A stretch of 64,000 bases of DNA. It comes from Anaerolineales bacterium (GTDB lineage Bacteria > Chloroflexota > Anaerolineae > Anaerolineales > UBA11579). The stretch's first letter is position 1. Each line of letters opens with the position of its first letter. This document shows, in pieces, positions 16,517 through 27,112 of this stretch. The stretch is taken from assembly GCA_020059485.1 (NCBI GenBank), contig JAGVCA010000004.1:1-64000 (forward strand), given 5' to 3'. Below the pieces are notes generated by a model, which saw only the letters and a program-made list of their open reading frames with translations, ran no database searches and was not told the origin of the DNA. The translations under genes and the position numbers were made by a program.

Positions 16517-18214
16517 ATGGTGGCGGAAAACCTACAATACATCCTGCCGTATATTCTTTCACTTATGATCTCGGTTGCAGTAGGTGTGATTGCCTGGAGG
16601 CGGCGCGAGATCAGCGGTGCAAAGACGTATGCCGCGCTCGCATTCAGCCAATCAACGATCATTCTTGGGTATATTTTCGAACTGGCTACCCCGCCCATCG
16701 AGGGAAAGATCTTTTGGGATGATTTCCAATGGCTGGGGTATATCTTCTGGCCGGTGCTCTTGCCGATCTTTGCTCTACAATTCACCCGTGATGGCCGGGC
16801 GAAGGATCGGCGGGTGTGGGCATTGCTGCTCATCGTTCCGGCGATCTTTCTCGGGCTGCTGTTTACGAACGGGGACCATGGCTGGGTCCATACCGATGAG
16901 CGCCTGATCTCCCACCCACCCTTTGATATCCTTACTTATGAATTCACCCCGCTGGTGAACGCCTTTGCCATTTATGGCTACCTGGTGATCATTGCCGCCT
17001 TTGGCCGGCTGCTGCTTGGCTATTTCCAGAGCAGCCGGTTATTCCGTTCGCAGATCGGGGTGGTGGTGATCGGCGCGGCAGTCCCCCTGATCGGGACTGC
17101 GCTGGCGTTGCTCGGGGCCAGTTTCAGTTACCAGCGCGATATCACGCCGCTGACACTGGCAGCCGGTAACCTGATCGTGCTGTGGGGTTTGTTACGCTTC
17201 AATCTGTTCGATATCAAGCCGATCGCCTGGGATATCGTGGTGAAGAATATGAAGGATTGCGTGATTGTGGTCGATAACCAGGACAGGCTGGTTAGCCTGA
17301 ATGATGTTGCCCGGGAGGGGAATCTGGCTGCTCAGCGACCTGTCATTGGCAAGCGCGCCGGAGAGATCTTTACGCCTTGGTGGCAGGAGATCACCCAACT
17401 GGCCCGAGACGAAAGTGACAAACTGGAACTGACCACTGCTTTCAACGGCGAGCCAACCACGCTTGATATCCAGATCTCGCCTGTCCAGGACCAGGCCGGG
17501 ATCCAATTAGGCCGGGTACTCGTTTTCCGCAACATCACCCGCCAGAAAGAGATGGAGAAGGAACTCAGGTCGCTAAATTGCCAGCTGGAAGAGATCGTGG
17601 CGGAACGAACCCGGGAGATGGAAGAAGCCTACAACTCGACCCTGGAAGGCTGGGCCAAGGCGTTGGAGATCCGGGATAAAGAGACTGAGGGCCACTGCCG
17701 GCGGGTGACCGAACTGGCTATCCGGGTAGCGACCGAGATCGATCTGGATGAGGAAGAGATCCTGCATATCCGCCGTGGGGCGTTGCTGCATGATATCGGA
17801 AAGATGGCAATCCCGGATGAAATCCTGCACAAGCCGGGACCTCTGAACGAGCAGGAATGGGCGGTGATGAAACAGCATACGCTGGTCGCAGAGAATTTGC
17901 TATCCCATATTTCTTATCTCACCCGGGCGATGGAGATCCCGGTTTACCATCACGAACAGTGGGATGGCTTGGGCTATCCGCACGGGCTGCGTGGCGAGGA
18001 TATCCCGATCTCGGCGAGGATCTTTACTTTGGTGGATAACTGGGATGCCTTGCTGTCCAACCGCCCCTATCGGTCTGCGTGGGGACAGAAGCAGGTCATG
18101 GAATACATCCTGGAGCAGCAGGGAAAGAAATTCGACCCCAAACTCACCAGGGTGTTCCTGCGGGTGGTCAGCGGTTTGCCATTCGACGGCTGGATCAGCC
18201 GGCAGAACTTGTAA
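16517..18214 (+). CDS. Membrane sensor with PAS and HD-GYP cyclic-di-GMP phosphodiesterase domains
   Basis: The 565-residue protein has seven or so N-terminal helices (about 1-225, 7TM histidine-kinase-type sensor), a PAS domain (about 240-345, from MKDCVIVVDNQDRLVSLND), a short coiled coil, and an HD-GYP domain (about 370-555). The catalytic HD is in GALLHDIGKMAIPDEIL, and the diagnostic HHEQWDGLGYPHGL contains HHE and GYP. The family hydrolyses cyclic di-GMP. TATACT at 16494-16499 and AGGAAACGG before the ATG suggest a short leader. A PAS-GGDEF protein that could make the same messenger lies about 3 kb away. Confidence 0.92.
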   Translation: MVAENLQYILPYILSLMISVAVGVIAWRRREISGAKTYAALAFSQSTIILGYIFELATPPIEGKIFWDDFQWLGYIFWPVLLPIFALQFTRDGRAKDRRVWALLLIVPAIFLGLLFTNGDHGWVHTDERLISHPPFDILTYEFTPLVNAFAIYGYLVIIAAFGRLLLGYFQSSRLFRSQIGVVVIGAAVPLIGTALALLGASFSYQRDITPLTLAAGNLIVLWGLLRFNLFDIKPIAWDIVVKNMKDCVIVVDNQDRLVSLNDVAREGNLAAQRPVIGKRAGEIFTPWWQEITQLARDESDKLELTTAFNGEPTTLDIQISPVQDQAGIQLGRVLVFRNITRQKEMEKELRSLNCQLEEIVAERTREMEEAYNSTLEGWAKALEIRDKETEGHCRRVTELAIRVATEIDLDEEEILHIRRGALLHDIGKMAIPDEILHKPGPLNEQEWAVMKQHTLVAENLLSHISYLTRAMEIPVYHHEQWDGLGYPHGLRGEDIPISARIFTLVDNWDALLSNRPYRSAWGQKQVMEYILEQQGKKFDPKLTRVFLRVVSGLPFDGWISRQNL

Positions 18215-19369
<1,155 letters not shown>

Positions 19370-19375
19370 CAGAAA

Positions 19376-19419
19376 TCTGGGGCAGGCGGTCAGGATCATT
19401 TCTGGCTGCCTGCCCCAGA
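19376..19419 (+). repeat. Perfect 12-bp intercistronic stem between gap and pgk
   Basis: TCTGGGGCAGGC (19376-19387) pairs exactly with GCCTGCCCCAGA (19408-19419) across a 20-nt loop. No T-run follows, so it is unlikely to be a normal terminator. It may protect the gap message or set the gap-to-pgk ratio, as intercistronic stems in glycolytic operons do. Confidence 0.6.
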
Positions 19420-19435
19420 ACTCATCTGGTGCATT

Positions 19436-20611
19436 ATGTTCAATAAACAGACAATCAAAGATATTGCCCTGAAGGGTAAACGCGTACTGGTCCGAGTGGA
19501 TTTCAATGTTCCGCTTACGGATGGCAAGGTGACCGACGACACCCGGATCCAGGCCGCTTTGCCGACGATCGAATATCTGCTGGAGCAGGGTGCGGCGGTG
19601 ATTTTGTGCTCGCACCTCGGCCGGCCGAAAACCGCCGCCGATACACAGTATTCGATGCGGCCTACTGCTGACCATCTCAAGACCTTGCTGGATGCGCCGG
19701 TGTTGTTTGCCGAGGACTGCATCGGGCCAAAGGCCGAGGCGGCTGCCTCCCAAGTGCAACCTGGACAGGTGCTGGTGCTCGAGAATACCCGGTTCCATCC
19801 GGAAGAGACCGCCAACGACCCGGAAATGTCCCGGCAGCTGGCCAAACTGGCGGATGTGTTTGTCAACGATGCCTTTGGTTCGGCTCACCGGGCGCATGCC
19901 TCGACAGTCGGCGTAACCGAGCATCTGCCCTCCGTTGCGGGGTTCCTGCTGGAAAAAGAGATCGTCTATCTCGGCAACGCCATTGCTGACCCCAAACGGC
20001 CGTTCGTAGCCATTATGGGCGGCGCCAAGATCAGCGATAAGATCAATGTGATCCGCAACCTGCTGCAAAAGGCCGACAAGATCCTGATCGGCGGCGGGAT
20101 GGCCAATACTTTCTTCAAAGCCCAGGGTTATGAAATGGCCGACTCGCTGGTGGAAGCGGATGCGCTTGAGACTGCGAAAGCCCTGCTGGACGAGGGCGGC
20201 GGGAAGTTGATCCTGCCGGTCGATATGGTGATCGCTGATGCCTTTGACAACGATGCCGAGCGCAAAACTGTCCCGGTCGGCGACGTGCCGGCAGGCTGGC
20301 GCGTGCTGGATATCGGGCCGGAAACGCTGGACCGCTTCGGCAGTGTGCTCAAGGATGCCGGGACGGTGGTTTGGAACGGTCCGATGGGTGTGTTTGAGTT
20401 CGAGAACTTTGCCGCCGGCACGTTCAGCCTGGCCAAACTGGTGGCAGAAAGCCCGGCGGTGACCATTATTGGCGGTGGCGATTCGGCGGCCGCGGTCAAT
20501 CAGTCTGGTTTGGCCGAGCAGATCACGCATATTTCTACCGGCGGCGGAGCCTCGCTTGAAATGCTGGAAGGCCAAATGCTTCCCGGCCTGGCCGCCCTGG
20601 ATGATAAATAA
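19436..20611 (+). CDS. pgk: Phosphoglycerate kinase
   Basis: The enzyme transfers phosphate from 1,3-bisphosphoglycerate to ADP. The 391-residue protein has the N-terminal signature [11 protein letters not shown], the substrate-binding [37 protein letters not shown], and the nucleotide-site motifs [11 protein letters not shown] and [12 protein letters not shown], ending with [11 protein letters not shown]. The length matches the family. The ribosome site is weak, so translation may partly depend on the upstream gap gene. Confidence 0.98.
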   Translation: MFNKQTIKDIALKGKRVLVRVDFNVPLTDGKVTDDTRIQAALPTIEYLLEQGAAVILCSHLGRPKTAADTQYSMRPTADHLKTLLDAPVLFAEDCIGPKAEAAASQVQPGQVLVLENTRFHPEETANDPEMSRQLAKLADVFVNDAFGSAHRAHASTVGVTEHLPSVAGFLLEKEIVYLGNAIADPKRPFVAIMGGAKISDKINVIRNLLQKADKILIGGGMANTFFKAQGYEMADSLVEADALETAKALLDEGGGKLILPVDMVIADAFDNDAERKTVPVGDVPAGWRVLDIGPETLDRFGSVLKDAGTVVWNGPMGVFEFENFAAGTFSLAKLVAESPAVTIIGGGDSAAAVNQSGLAEQITHISTGGGASLEMLEGQMLPGLAALDDK

Positions 20612-20619
20612 TCCGACCG

Positions 20620-20649
20620 ACAGAGAGTGCGCAAGCACTCTCTGTTTTT
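20620..20649 (+). terminator. Intrinsic terminator between pgk and tpiA
   Basis: ACAGAGAGTGC, loop GCAA and GCACTCTCTGT make a perfect 11-bp stem followed by TTTTT. It would end or attenuate transcription from gap-pgk before tpiA. Confidence 0.85.
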
Positions 20650-20667
20650 AGAGAACTGAGGTGAACC

Positions 20668-21423
20668 ATGCGAGTACCAATGGTGGCAGGAAACTGGAAA
20701 CTGCACAAGACGGCTGCCGAGACCCGGCAGCTATTGGCAGAAATGATCCCTGGTTTGCAGGCGGTTGCCGGCGTTGAAAAACTGGTCTGCCCTCCGTATC
20801 TGGCCATCCCCGCTGCGGCGGAGGCGCTGGCTGGCACCGGGATCGCGCTGGGCGCGCAAAATGTGTACTGGGAAGAACAGGGCGCTTTCACCGGGGAAGT
20901 TTCGCCAGGCATGCTGGCCGAGTTCTGTCAGTATGTGATCATCGGCCACTCCGAACGGCGGGCTTACTTCGGCGAGACTGACGAGACCGTCAACCGGCGG
21001 GTTAAGGCTGCCCTGGCGCATGACCTGATACCGGTGATGTGTGTGGGTGAAACCCTGGATGAGAATGAGGGCGGTCTGACAAACGAGATTGTCAAGCGTC
21101 AGATGCGCGGCGGCCTGTCCGGGATCGAGATCGGGTCTGCGGCCAGACTGGTGGTCGCGTATGAACCGGTGTGGGCGATTGGGACGGGCAAAGCGGCCTA
21201 CCCGGATGATGCTTCCCGGGTGATCGGTCAGGCGATCCGTCCGGTGCTGGCAGACCTGTTCGGGGATGAGATCGCTGAGGGGCTCCGGGTGCTGTATGGC
21301 GGTTCGGTCAAGCCGGATAACGCAGCCGAATTTTTTAATGAAGAACAGGTGGATGGGGCACTGGTAGGGGGCGCCAGCCTGAAAGCCCAGGATTTCATCG
21401 GGATCGCACAGGCTGCGGCCTGA
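20668..21423 (+). CDS. tpiA: Triose-phosphate isomerase
   Basis: The enzyme interconverts dihydroxyacetone phosphate and glyceraldehyde-3-phosphate. The 251-residue TIM barrel has the N-terminal AGNWKLHKT with catalytic Lys, IIGHSERRAYF with catalytic His, VVAYEPVWAIGTGKAA with catalytic Glu in loop 6, and LYGGSVKPDNA for phosphate binding. GAGGTG stands before the ATG. NWKLHK in place of the common NWKMNK leaves the catalytic Asn and Lys intact. A terminator separates it from pgk, so its expression may differ from gap-pgk. Confidence 0.97.
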   Translation: MRVPMVAGNWKLHKTAAETRQLLAEMIPGLQAVAGVEKLVCPPYLAIPAAAEALAGTGIALGAQNVYWEEQGAFTGEVSPGMLAEFCQYVIIGHSERRAYFGETDETVNRRVKAALAHDLIPVMCVGETLDENEGGLTNEIVKRQMRGGLSGIEIGSAARLVVAYEPVWAIGTGKAAYPDDASRVIGQAIRPVLADLFGDEIAEGLRVLYGGSVKPDNAAEFFNEEQVDGALVGGASLKAQDFIGIAQAAA

Positions 21424-21443
21424 AAACAGGTCTGGCTTTTCTT

Positions 21444-21472
21444 AGCGGCAGGCTTGAATGCTTGCCGCTTTT
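21444..21472 (+). terminator. Intrinsic terminator after tpiA
   Basis: AGCGGCAGGC and GCTTGCCGCT form a 10-bp stem with one G-T pair, followed by TTTT. It lies between convergent tpiA and the GGDEF gene; the reverse strand lacks a good T-run. Confidence 0.7.
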
Positions 21473-21475
21473 CAG

Positions 21476-22789
21476 TTAAGTGAGGGTGTTGGGTTCAAAG
21501 ATCCTGATCCGGTTGCCGGGCGCCTGTTTGGCCTGGTACATGGCGGCGTCTGCCCGCTGCAGCAGGGTTTCAAAGTCATGGCCGTGGTCGGGGAAAACTG
21601 CCCCGCCGACGCTGATGGTGATATTGAGGGAGTGCTCCCGGATCTGGTATTTTCCGCTCAGGAAATCGACCACCTTTTGGGCCACATGGATGGCATCCTC
21701 GCGGGAGTTCAGCTGTTCCATGATCAGGGTGAACTCATCCCCCGAGATGCGGGCGACCGTGTCGGATTCGCGCAGGTTGTTGGTCAGGCGGCCAGCTATT
21801 GATTTGAGTAATTCATCGCCGATGTGGTGGCCGTAGGTGTCGTTGACGGATTTGAAATCGTCCACATCGAGGAAGAACACGCCAAGCTTTTGTTCGGTCC
21901 TGCCGGCATATTGCAGGCTGTGCTCGAGGATCTCACGGAACAGGATCCGGTTGGGAAGTTCGGTGAGTGGATCGTGGGTCGCGAGGAAACGGATGTGTTC
22001 CTCGGTCTCTTTGCGCTCGGTGATATCGAGGATCGTGGCAAATACCAGGATGTGTCCATCCTCTTCAGTATGCACCTGGGCGTTGTCGCTGACCCAGATC
22101 ACCTGCCCGTCTGACCTGATGATCCGATACTCGATCTCGATGCTGGCGCCGTTGGTGACCCTGGTGCGGGTCTGGTTGTACTTCTCCAGATCATCCGGGT
22201 GCAGGATCGATCTCCAAAAAGTCCAGTCCCGATCAAAGTGGTCGTTCGGATATCCGGTCAGTGAATCGAAGTTGTCTGAAAGATACCGCCGGGACAGGGT
22301 TTTGTCGGCGGAGTATTCCAGAGAGTAGAAATGGGCATGGACGGTATTGATCAGGCGGCGGAAACGTTCTTCACTGGCGGCCAGGGCTTCGTTCGCCTGG
22401 TGGATGGCGGTGACATCCTCTTTGATGGCAATGTAGTTGATGATCTCATCCCCGCTACCCAGGACTGGTGTGATGGTCATCTCTTCATGGTAGAGTGATC
22501 CATCCTTTTTGCGGTTGATCACTTTCCCCCGCCAAACCTTGCCAGCCTGGATCGTATCCCATAGTTCTTTATAAAAAGCGGTTTCATGCAGACCGGATCG
22601 GAAGAGGCTGGTCTTTTGGCCGATCAGTTCATTGAGGGAGTACCCGGTCAGTCGGCTGACGGATGGGTTGGCCCAGATGATGGTGCCACTCCGGTCGGTG
22701 ATAACAATGCCGTTGGCAGCCGCGGCAAGGGCTGCAGTTTGGATGTCTCTAATATTGGCTGGCGTGGTGTCGCGTTCACTAAGGTCCAT
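21476..22789 (-). CDS. PAS-PAS-GGDEF diguanylate cyclase
   Basis: The 437-residue protein has no membrane segment. A first PAS domain (about 12-130, GIVITDRSGTIIWANPSVSRLTGY) is followed by a second, PAS_3-like one (about 135-260), and a GGDEF domain (about 265-430). The signature reads RISGDEFTLIM, so the first Gly is Ser; SGDEF forms are often active. The substrate region FFLDVDDFKSVNDTYGHHIGD is intact. It should make cyclic di-GMP in response to a signal read by PAS, possibly redox or a small ligand. No RxxD inhibitory site was identified with confidence. Confidence 0.92.
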   Translation of the reverse strand: MDLSERDTTPANIRDIQTAALAAAANGIVITDRSGTIIWANPSVSRLTGYSLNELIGQKTSLFRSGLHETAFYKELWDTIQAGKVWRGKVINRKKDGSLYHEEMTITPVLGSGDEIINYIAIKEDVTAIHQANEALAASEERFRRLINTVHAHFYSLEYSADKTLSRRYLSDNFDSLTGYPNDHFDRDWTFWRSILHPDDLEKYNQTRTRVTNGASIEIEYRIIRSDGQVIWVSDNAQVHTEEDGHILVFATILDITERKETEEHIRFLATHDPLTELPNRILFREILEHSLQYAGRTEQKLGVFFLDVDDFKSVNDTYGHHIGDELLKSIAGRLTNNLRESDTVARISGDEFTLIMEQLNSREDAIHVAQKVVDFLSGKYQIREHSLNITISVGGAVFPDHGHDFETLLQRADAAMYQAKQAPGNRIRIFEPNTLT

Positions 22790-22864
22790 TGCTAATATTT
22801 TTCACTCAAGATGGGTAAAGGTCTAACCAGCCTTAACCATCCGAAGTTTCCATAGTCTGTTACC

Positions 22865-23491
22865 TTATCCAGTCCCGAATTGCCGATCTCCTGCATCGCC
22901 AAGGCCGGGGACGATATAGCCGATCTCATTGAGGTGGCTGTCGATGGCGGCCAGATAGATGGGTACTTCCGGATGGTTTGCTTGCATCAACTTCACACCC
23001 TCAGGCGCACCGAGCAAACCGACAAACTTGATCCGGCTGACCCCCCAGCGTTTGAGCACATCGATGGTGGCAACTGCCGAGCCGCCGGTCGCCAGCATCG
23101 GGTCGAGTACCAGGCAGACCTTGACGGTTGGGGCGACCGGGAGCTTGTTGTAGTATTCGACCGGTTTGAGGGTGCGTTCATCCCGATACAAGCCGATGTG
23201 CCAGACCTCGGCATTGGGCATCAGACCCCAGACACCTTCCACCATTCCCAGCCCGGCGCGCAAGATCGGCACGAGGCCGATCTTGTCCGTCAATTCGCTG
23301 CCAGTCATATCACCCATCGGGGTTGTGACTTCTATTGGATGAACGGCCAGATCCGTTGTGGCTTCGTAGGTCATCAAGGCCGAGATCTCGCGCACCAGTT
23401 CCCTGAATTTCTTGGGGGAGGTATTTACGTCTCTCAGTTTTGTGAGTTTGTGGGCTACCAGGGGGTGATTGGATTCAAAAACATTGGACAT
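22865..23491 (-). CDS. upp: Uracil phosphoribosyltransferase
   Basis: The enzyme salvages uracil with PRPP to make UMP. The 208-residue protein has [14 protein letters not shown], the PRPP loop [19 protein letters not shown], and the C-terminal uracil-binding [17 protein letters not shown], all diagnostic. GGAGGAG lies 5 nt before the ATG. A -10-like TATAAT at 23531-23536 on this strand gives a leader of about 33 nt. The gene is divergent from ruvB. Confidence 0.97.
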   Translation of the reverse strand: MSNVFESNHPLVAHKLTKLRDVNTSPKKFRELVREISALMTYEATTDLAVHPIEVTTPMGDMTGSELTDKIGLVPILRAGLGMVEGVWGLMPNAEVWHIGLYRDERTLKPVEYYNKLPVAPTVKVCLVLDPMLATGGSAVATIDVLKRWGVSRIKFVGLLGAPEGVKLMQANHPEVPIYLAAIDSHLNEIGYIVPGLGDAGDRQFGTG

Positions 23492-23632
23492 GCGCTCCTC
23501 CGTTTGCTGGTTCTGGATCCGGTTCAGCCTATTATATCCCAGACAGCAGAAAATCCTGAGCCATTTCAGGTCGTCTGTTCAGAACGCCAAGAACTGGTTC
23601 GCCCTCCCGATGCCAAGCCGGGGCCGATGTTG

Positions 23633-23638
23633 TATAAT
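23633..23638 (+). promoter_or_regulatory. Leaderless-type ruvB -10 box
   Basis: TATAAT ends 6 nt before the ruvB ATG at 23645, placing the expected transcript start on or beside the start codon. No ribosome-binding sequence is present, and the -35 region is weak. Confidence 0.5.
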
Positions 23639-23644
23639 CTCTCC

Positions 23645-24670
23645 ATGACTGATTCCGGTGATCGATTGATCAACCCCTCCCCGCGTTCCGAAGACCAGTC
23701 GGAGTTATCCCTGAGACCGCAGATGCTGGCCGAGTTGATCGGTCAGGAGAAGATCAAGGAGAACCTCCGCATCCTGATCGAAGCGGCTCGTCACCGCGGC
23801 GAGCCGCTGGACCATGTGTTGTTCTACGGGCCGCCCGGTCTGGGCAAGACCACCCTGGCCCATATCCTGGCGAACGAGATGGGCGTCAATATCAAGGTGA
23901 CTGCCGGCCCGGCTATCGAGCGGCAAGGCGACCTGGCGGCGATCCTTTCCAACCTGCGCGAGGGGGATGTGCTGTTCATCGACGAGATCCACCGTCTGGG
24001 CCGGGCAGTCGAGGAAGTGCTGTATCCGGCGATGGAGGATTTTGCCCTGGACATCGTGATCGGCAAAGGCCCAGCGGCCCGTTCGGTCAGGCTGAAGCTG
24101 CCGCGCTTCTCGGTGATCGGAGCGACCACCCGGCTGGCGCTGGTAACCGCGCCGCTTCGGGCCCGTTTTGGGGCGGTGTACCGATTGCACTTCTACTCGC
24201 AGGAGGCGATGGAAGAGATCGTTGTGCGGGCGGCGGAACGCCTGGTGGTGACCACCGACCCGGACGGCGTGCGCGAGATCGCCATCCGGGCGAGAGGCAC
24301 GCCGCGGGTGGCGCTGCGCCTGCTGCGGCGGGTGCGGGATTTTGCCCAGGTGCGGGCGGGCGGTATGATCACGGCAACTGTGGCCGACGAAGCCCTCGAT
24401 CTGTTGGATGTCGATTCGCTAGGCCTGGATGAATTCGACCGCCGCGTGCTGCGCACGATCATAGAAAAATACAACTGCGGGCCGGTTGGCCTGAACACGA
24501 TCGCGGCCTCGATGCACGAGGAGCAGGACACTATTCAGGATGTGGTTGAACCCTATCTGCTGCAGCTTGGTTTCCTCGAACGCACTTCCCAGGGCCGGAT
24601 GGCGACCCGGTTGGCTTGCGAGCATCTCGGCTTACCTTACCCGGACAATCAGCCGCCCAAATTGTTCTGA
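23645..24670 (+). CDS. ruvB: Holliday junction branch-migration helicase RuvB
   Basis: RuvB is the hexameric motor that drives branch migration with RuvA. The 341-residue protein has [18 protein letters not shown], Walker [15 protein letters not shown], Walker [13 protein letters not shown], sensor 1 [20 protein letters not shown], and the C-terminal winged helix ending [18 protein letters not shown]. The frame is open far upstream, but the start at 23645 gives the normal family length and follows a -10 box directly. It overlaps nothing downstream; queA follows 32 nt later. Confidence 0.97.
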   Translation: MTDSGDRLINPSPRSEDQSELSLRPQMLAELIGQEKIKENLRILIEAARHRGEPLDHVLFYGPPGLGKTTLAHILANEMGVNIKVTAGPAIERQGDLAAILSNLREGDVLFIDEIHRLGRAVEEVLYPAMEDFALDIVIGKGPAARSVRLKLPRFSVIGATTRLALVTAPLRARFGAVYRLHFYSQEAMEEIVVRAAERLVVTTDPDGVREIAIRARGTPRVALRLLRRVRDFAQVRAGGMITATVADEALDLLDVDSLGLDEFDRRVLRTIIEKYNCGPVGLNTIAASMHEEQDTIQDVVEPYLLQLGFLERTSQGRMATRLACEHLGLPYPDNQPPKLF

Positions 24671-24702
24671 GTGGCGGCATCCCTCTGTTTGGACTCCACA
24701 CT

Positions 24703-25716
24703 GTGAAACTTTCTGATTTTGATTACATCCTGCCCCCTGAGCGGATCGCCCAGACGCCGCTGGAACCGCGGGATGCCTCGCGGCTGCTGGTGATGGACCG
24801 CCGGACCGGGGCCTTGACCGATACGGTCTTTGGCCGGATTGGCGAGTATTTACGGCCCGGCGATCTGCTGGTAGTCAACCGCACCCGGGTGCTGCCCGCC
24901 CGATTGCAGGCCCGCAAGATCCCGACCGGCGGCAAGGTGGAGGTGCTGCTGCTGGCCCGGAAAGGGCCGGCGCTGTGGGAGGCGCTGGTCGGGGGCAAGC
25001 GGGTGCGGGCCGGTTCGCGGCTGGCGCTGGGGGAAGATCTCGAAGCCGAGGTGGTGGAAGCGCTGGATGGCGCCCGCCGGCTGGTTCGTTTCAGTCGTCC
25101 GGTCTCGGAAGAACTGGCGCGGATCGGGCAGATGCCCCTGCCGCCGTACATCCATGAACAATTGCAAGACCCTGAACGTTACCAGACCGTGTATGCCCGC
25201 GAGACCGGTTCGGCCGCCGCGCCGACAGCCGGACTGCATTTCACCCCGCGCCTGCTGGCAGATTTGCAGTCTGGCGGGGTCGACCTGGCGGAGGTGACCT
25301 TGCATGTTGGGCTGGATACCTTTGCTCCGGTGCAGGAGGAAGATGTCCGCCAGCACCAGATCCACACCGAGTGGTGCCAGCTGCTGCCGGCAGAAGCAGC
25401 CCGGATCAACCAGGCGCGCCAGGCCGGCGGTCGAATCGTAGCGGTCGGGACCACCTCCGTTCGCACGCTGGAGAGCGCCGCCAGCGATGCCGGTGAGGTC
25501 AGGCCGTTCGAAGGGCTGACCGATCTCTACATCCTGCCGGGATACCGCTTCAAGGCGGTAGATGCCATGGTGACCAACTTTCATCTGCCCCGCTCGACCC
25601 TGTTAATGCTGGTGAGCGCTTTTGCCGGACGGGAACAGGTGCTGTCCGCGTATCAGGAGGCTGTCCGGCGGGAGTACCGGTTCTATTCATTTGGCGATGC
25701 GATGCTGATCCTGTGA
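24703..25716 (+). CDS. queA: S-adenosylmethionine:tRNA ribosyltransferase-isomerase
   Basis: QueA transfers and rearranges the ribosyl group of SAM onto preQ1 in tRNA, making epoxyqueuosine. The 337-residue protein shows FDYILPPERIAQTPLEPRD, LLVVNRTRVLPARL, APTAGLHFTPRLL, LHVGLDTFAPV, and TNFHLPRSTLLMLVSAF, all strong family signatures. GTG at 24703 is chosen because the family begins here (KLSDFDY); an upstream ATG at 24616 would overlap the end of ruvB. The ribosome site is weak, so coupling to ruvB is likely. Confidence 0.96.
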   Translation: MKLSDFDYILPPERIAQTPLEPRDASRLLVMDRRTGALTDTVFGRIGEYLRPGDLLVVNRTRVLPARLQARKIPTGGKVEVLLLARKGPALWEALVGGKRVRAGSRLALGEDLEAEVVEALDGARRLVRFSRPVSEELARIGQMPLPPYIHEQLQDPERYQTVYARETGSAAAPTAGLHFTPRLLADLQSGGVDLAEVTLHVGLDTFAPVQEEDVRQHQIHTEWCQLLPAEAARINQARQAGGRIVAVGTTSVRTLESAASDAGEVRPFEGLTDLYILPGYRFKAVDAMVTNFHLPRSTLLMLVSAFAGREQVLSAYQEAVRREYRFYSFGDAMLIL

Positions 25717-25767
25717 GCGGTCAACCCGGTATATAATAGAATCAAACCACGAACAAAGGCAAAACCT

Positions 25768-27072
25768 ATGCGCGCTGTAGATGTGATCGAAAAGAAACGG
25801 GACAGGGAAGAACTGACCACTGAGGAGATCCAATTTTTCATCTCCGGATATGCCTCGGGTGAGATCCCTGATTACCAGGCATCTGCCTGGGCCATGGCGG
25901 TGATGCTGAACGGGATGACCCCTCGTGAGATCACCGACCTGACCCTGGCGATGGCTTATTCGGGTGATATCCTGGACTTGAAAGGTTTCGTGGATATTGT
26001 GGTCGATAAGCATTCAACCGGCGGCGTGGGCGACAAGACTTCGCTGGTGGTGCTGCCGCTGGTCTTGGCGTGTGGTGTGCGGATCGGCAAGATGTCCGGG
26101 CGTGGACTGGGCTTCAGCGGCGGGACATTGGACAAGATGGAATCGATCCCGGGCTTCCGGACGGACCTAAGCAAGGAAGAATTTTTAGACCAGTTGAAGG
26201 ATTTTGGCCTGGTCTTAACCGGCCAGACCAGCAGTCTGGCCCCTGCGGACGGCAAGTTGTATGAACTGCGGGATGTTACCGGTTCGGTGCCGTCACTTCC
26301 TTTGATCGCCTCATCGATCATGAGCAAGAAGATTGCTGCCGGTGCCCAACGGATCGTGATGGATGTCAAAACAGGGTCAGGGGCATTTTTAGAGACTGTG
26401 GATGAGGCAACGGAACTGGGAAAAATGATGGTCCAGATCGCGAAGCAGGCCGGACGAGTGGCTGTCGGGCTGGTCTCGGATATGAATCAGCCGTTGGGAT
26501 TTGCAGTCGGCAACGCGCTGGAGGTCAAGGAAGCGATCGAGACGCTGCAAGGGCATGGTCCGGCGGATTTGGTCGAGCATTGTATCGAAATCGCTGCCTA
26601 TATGGTCCTGCTGGCAGAGAAGGCGGATGAGATTGAAAGCGCCCGGAAGATGGTGCGAGAGGCATATACAAACGGGCAAGGCTGGGAAAATTTCCGCCGG
26701 ATGGTGGAAGTTCAAGGCGGCGATGTTTCATACGCTGACCAGCCCGACAAGCTGCCGAAGGCAAAATTGATCGAGACAGTCCGGGCATTTCGGAGCGGCT
26801 ATCTCTCACAGATCGATGCGCGGGTAGTTGGTGAGATGTCGGTCGTGCTGGGAGCCGGAAGAAGGAAAAAAGGCGACTCGATCAACCATGCTGTTGGAAT
26901 CGTGGTGCATCATAAGGTCGGTGATTATGTGGAGGCAGGGGGGGAGTTGTTTACGATCCATGCGGATGACCGTACCTCCCTGGAAGAAACCCGCGGAAAG
27001 CTGCTGGTTGCCCATAAGTGGTCCGATGCGCCGGTTGAGCCGCTGCCGCTGTTTTATGGGGTGATCGAGTAG
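25768..27072 (+). CDS. pdp: Pyrimidine-nucleoside (thymidine) phosphorylase
   Basis: The enzyme splits pyrimidine nucleosides with phosphate. The 434-residue protein has the N-terminal helical domain (RAVDVIEKKRDREELT), the signature KHSTGGVGDKTSLVVLP, KMSGRGLGFSGGTLDKMES, and the C-terminal lobe with RRKKGDSINHAVGI. An Arg and a Lys in LRDVTGSVPSLPLIASSIMSKK bind the base. TATAAT at 25732-25737 gives it a promoter of its own, with a leader of about 25 nt. Together with upp nearby it supports pyrimidine salvage. Confidence 0.95.
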   Translation: MRAVDVIEKKRDREELTTEEIQFFISGYASGEIPDYQASAWAMAVMLNGMTPREITDLTLAMAYSGDILDLKGFVDIVVDKHSTGGVGDKTSLVVLPLVLACGVRIGKMSGRGLGFSGGTLDKMESIPGFRTDLSKEEFLDQLKDFGLVLTGQTSSLAPADGKLYELRDVTGSVPSLPLIASSIMSKKIAAGAQRIVMDVKTGSGAFLETVDEATELGKMMVQIAKQAGRVAVGLVSDMNQPLGFAVGNALEVKEAIETLQGHGPADLVEHCIEIAAYMVLLAEKADEIESARKMVREAYTNGQGWENFRRMVEVQGGDVSYADQPDKLPKAKLIETVRAFRSGYLSQIDARVVGEMSVVLGAGRRKKGDSINHAVGIVVHHKVGDYVEAGGELFTIHADDRTSLEETRGKLLVAHKWSDAPVEPLPLFYGVIE

Positions 27073-27112
27073 GTGTAGGTATTTAATTATTCCAATCAGT
27101 GGAGGACCTTGA

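Noticed and set aside
20689-20712. NWKLHK in triose-phosphate isomerase as a damaged active site
   Set aside because: The catalytic Asn and Lys are kept; changes at the next two positions are tolerated in the family.
21730-21760. SGDEF as a dead diguanylate cyclase
   Set aside because: Ser at the first position is common in active enzymes, and the metal and substrate residues nearby are intact.
22880-23644. Long upstream extension of the ruvB frame
   Set aside because: It is antisense to upp, adds no known domain, and the -10 box beside 23645 marks the real start.
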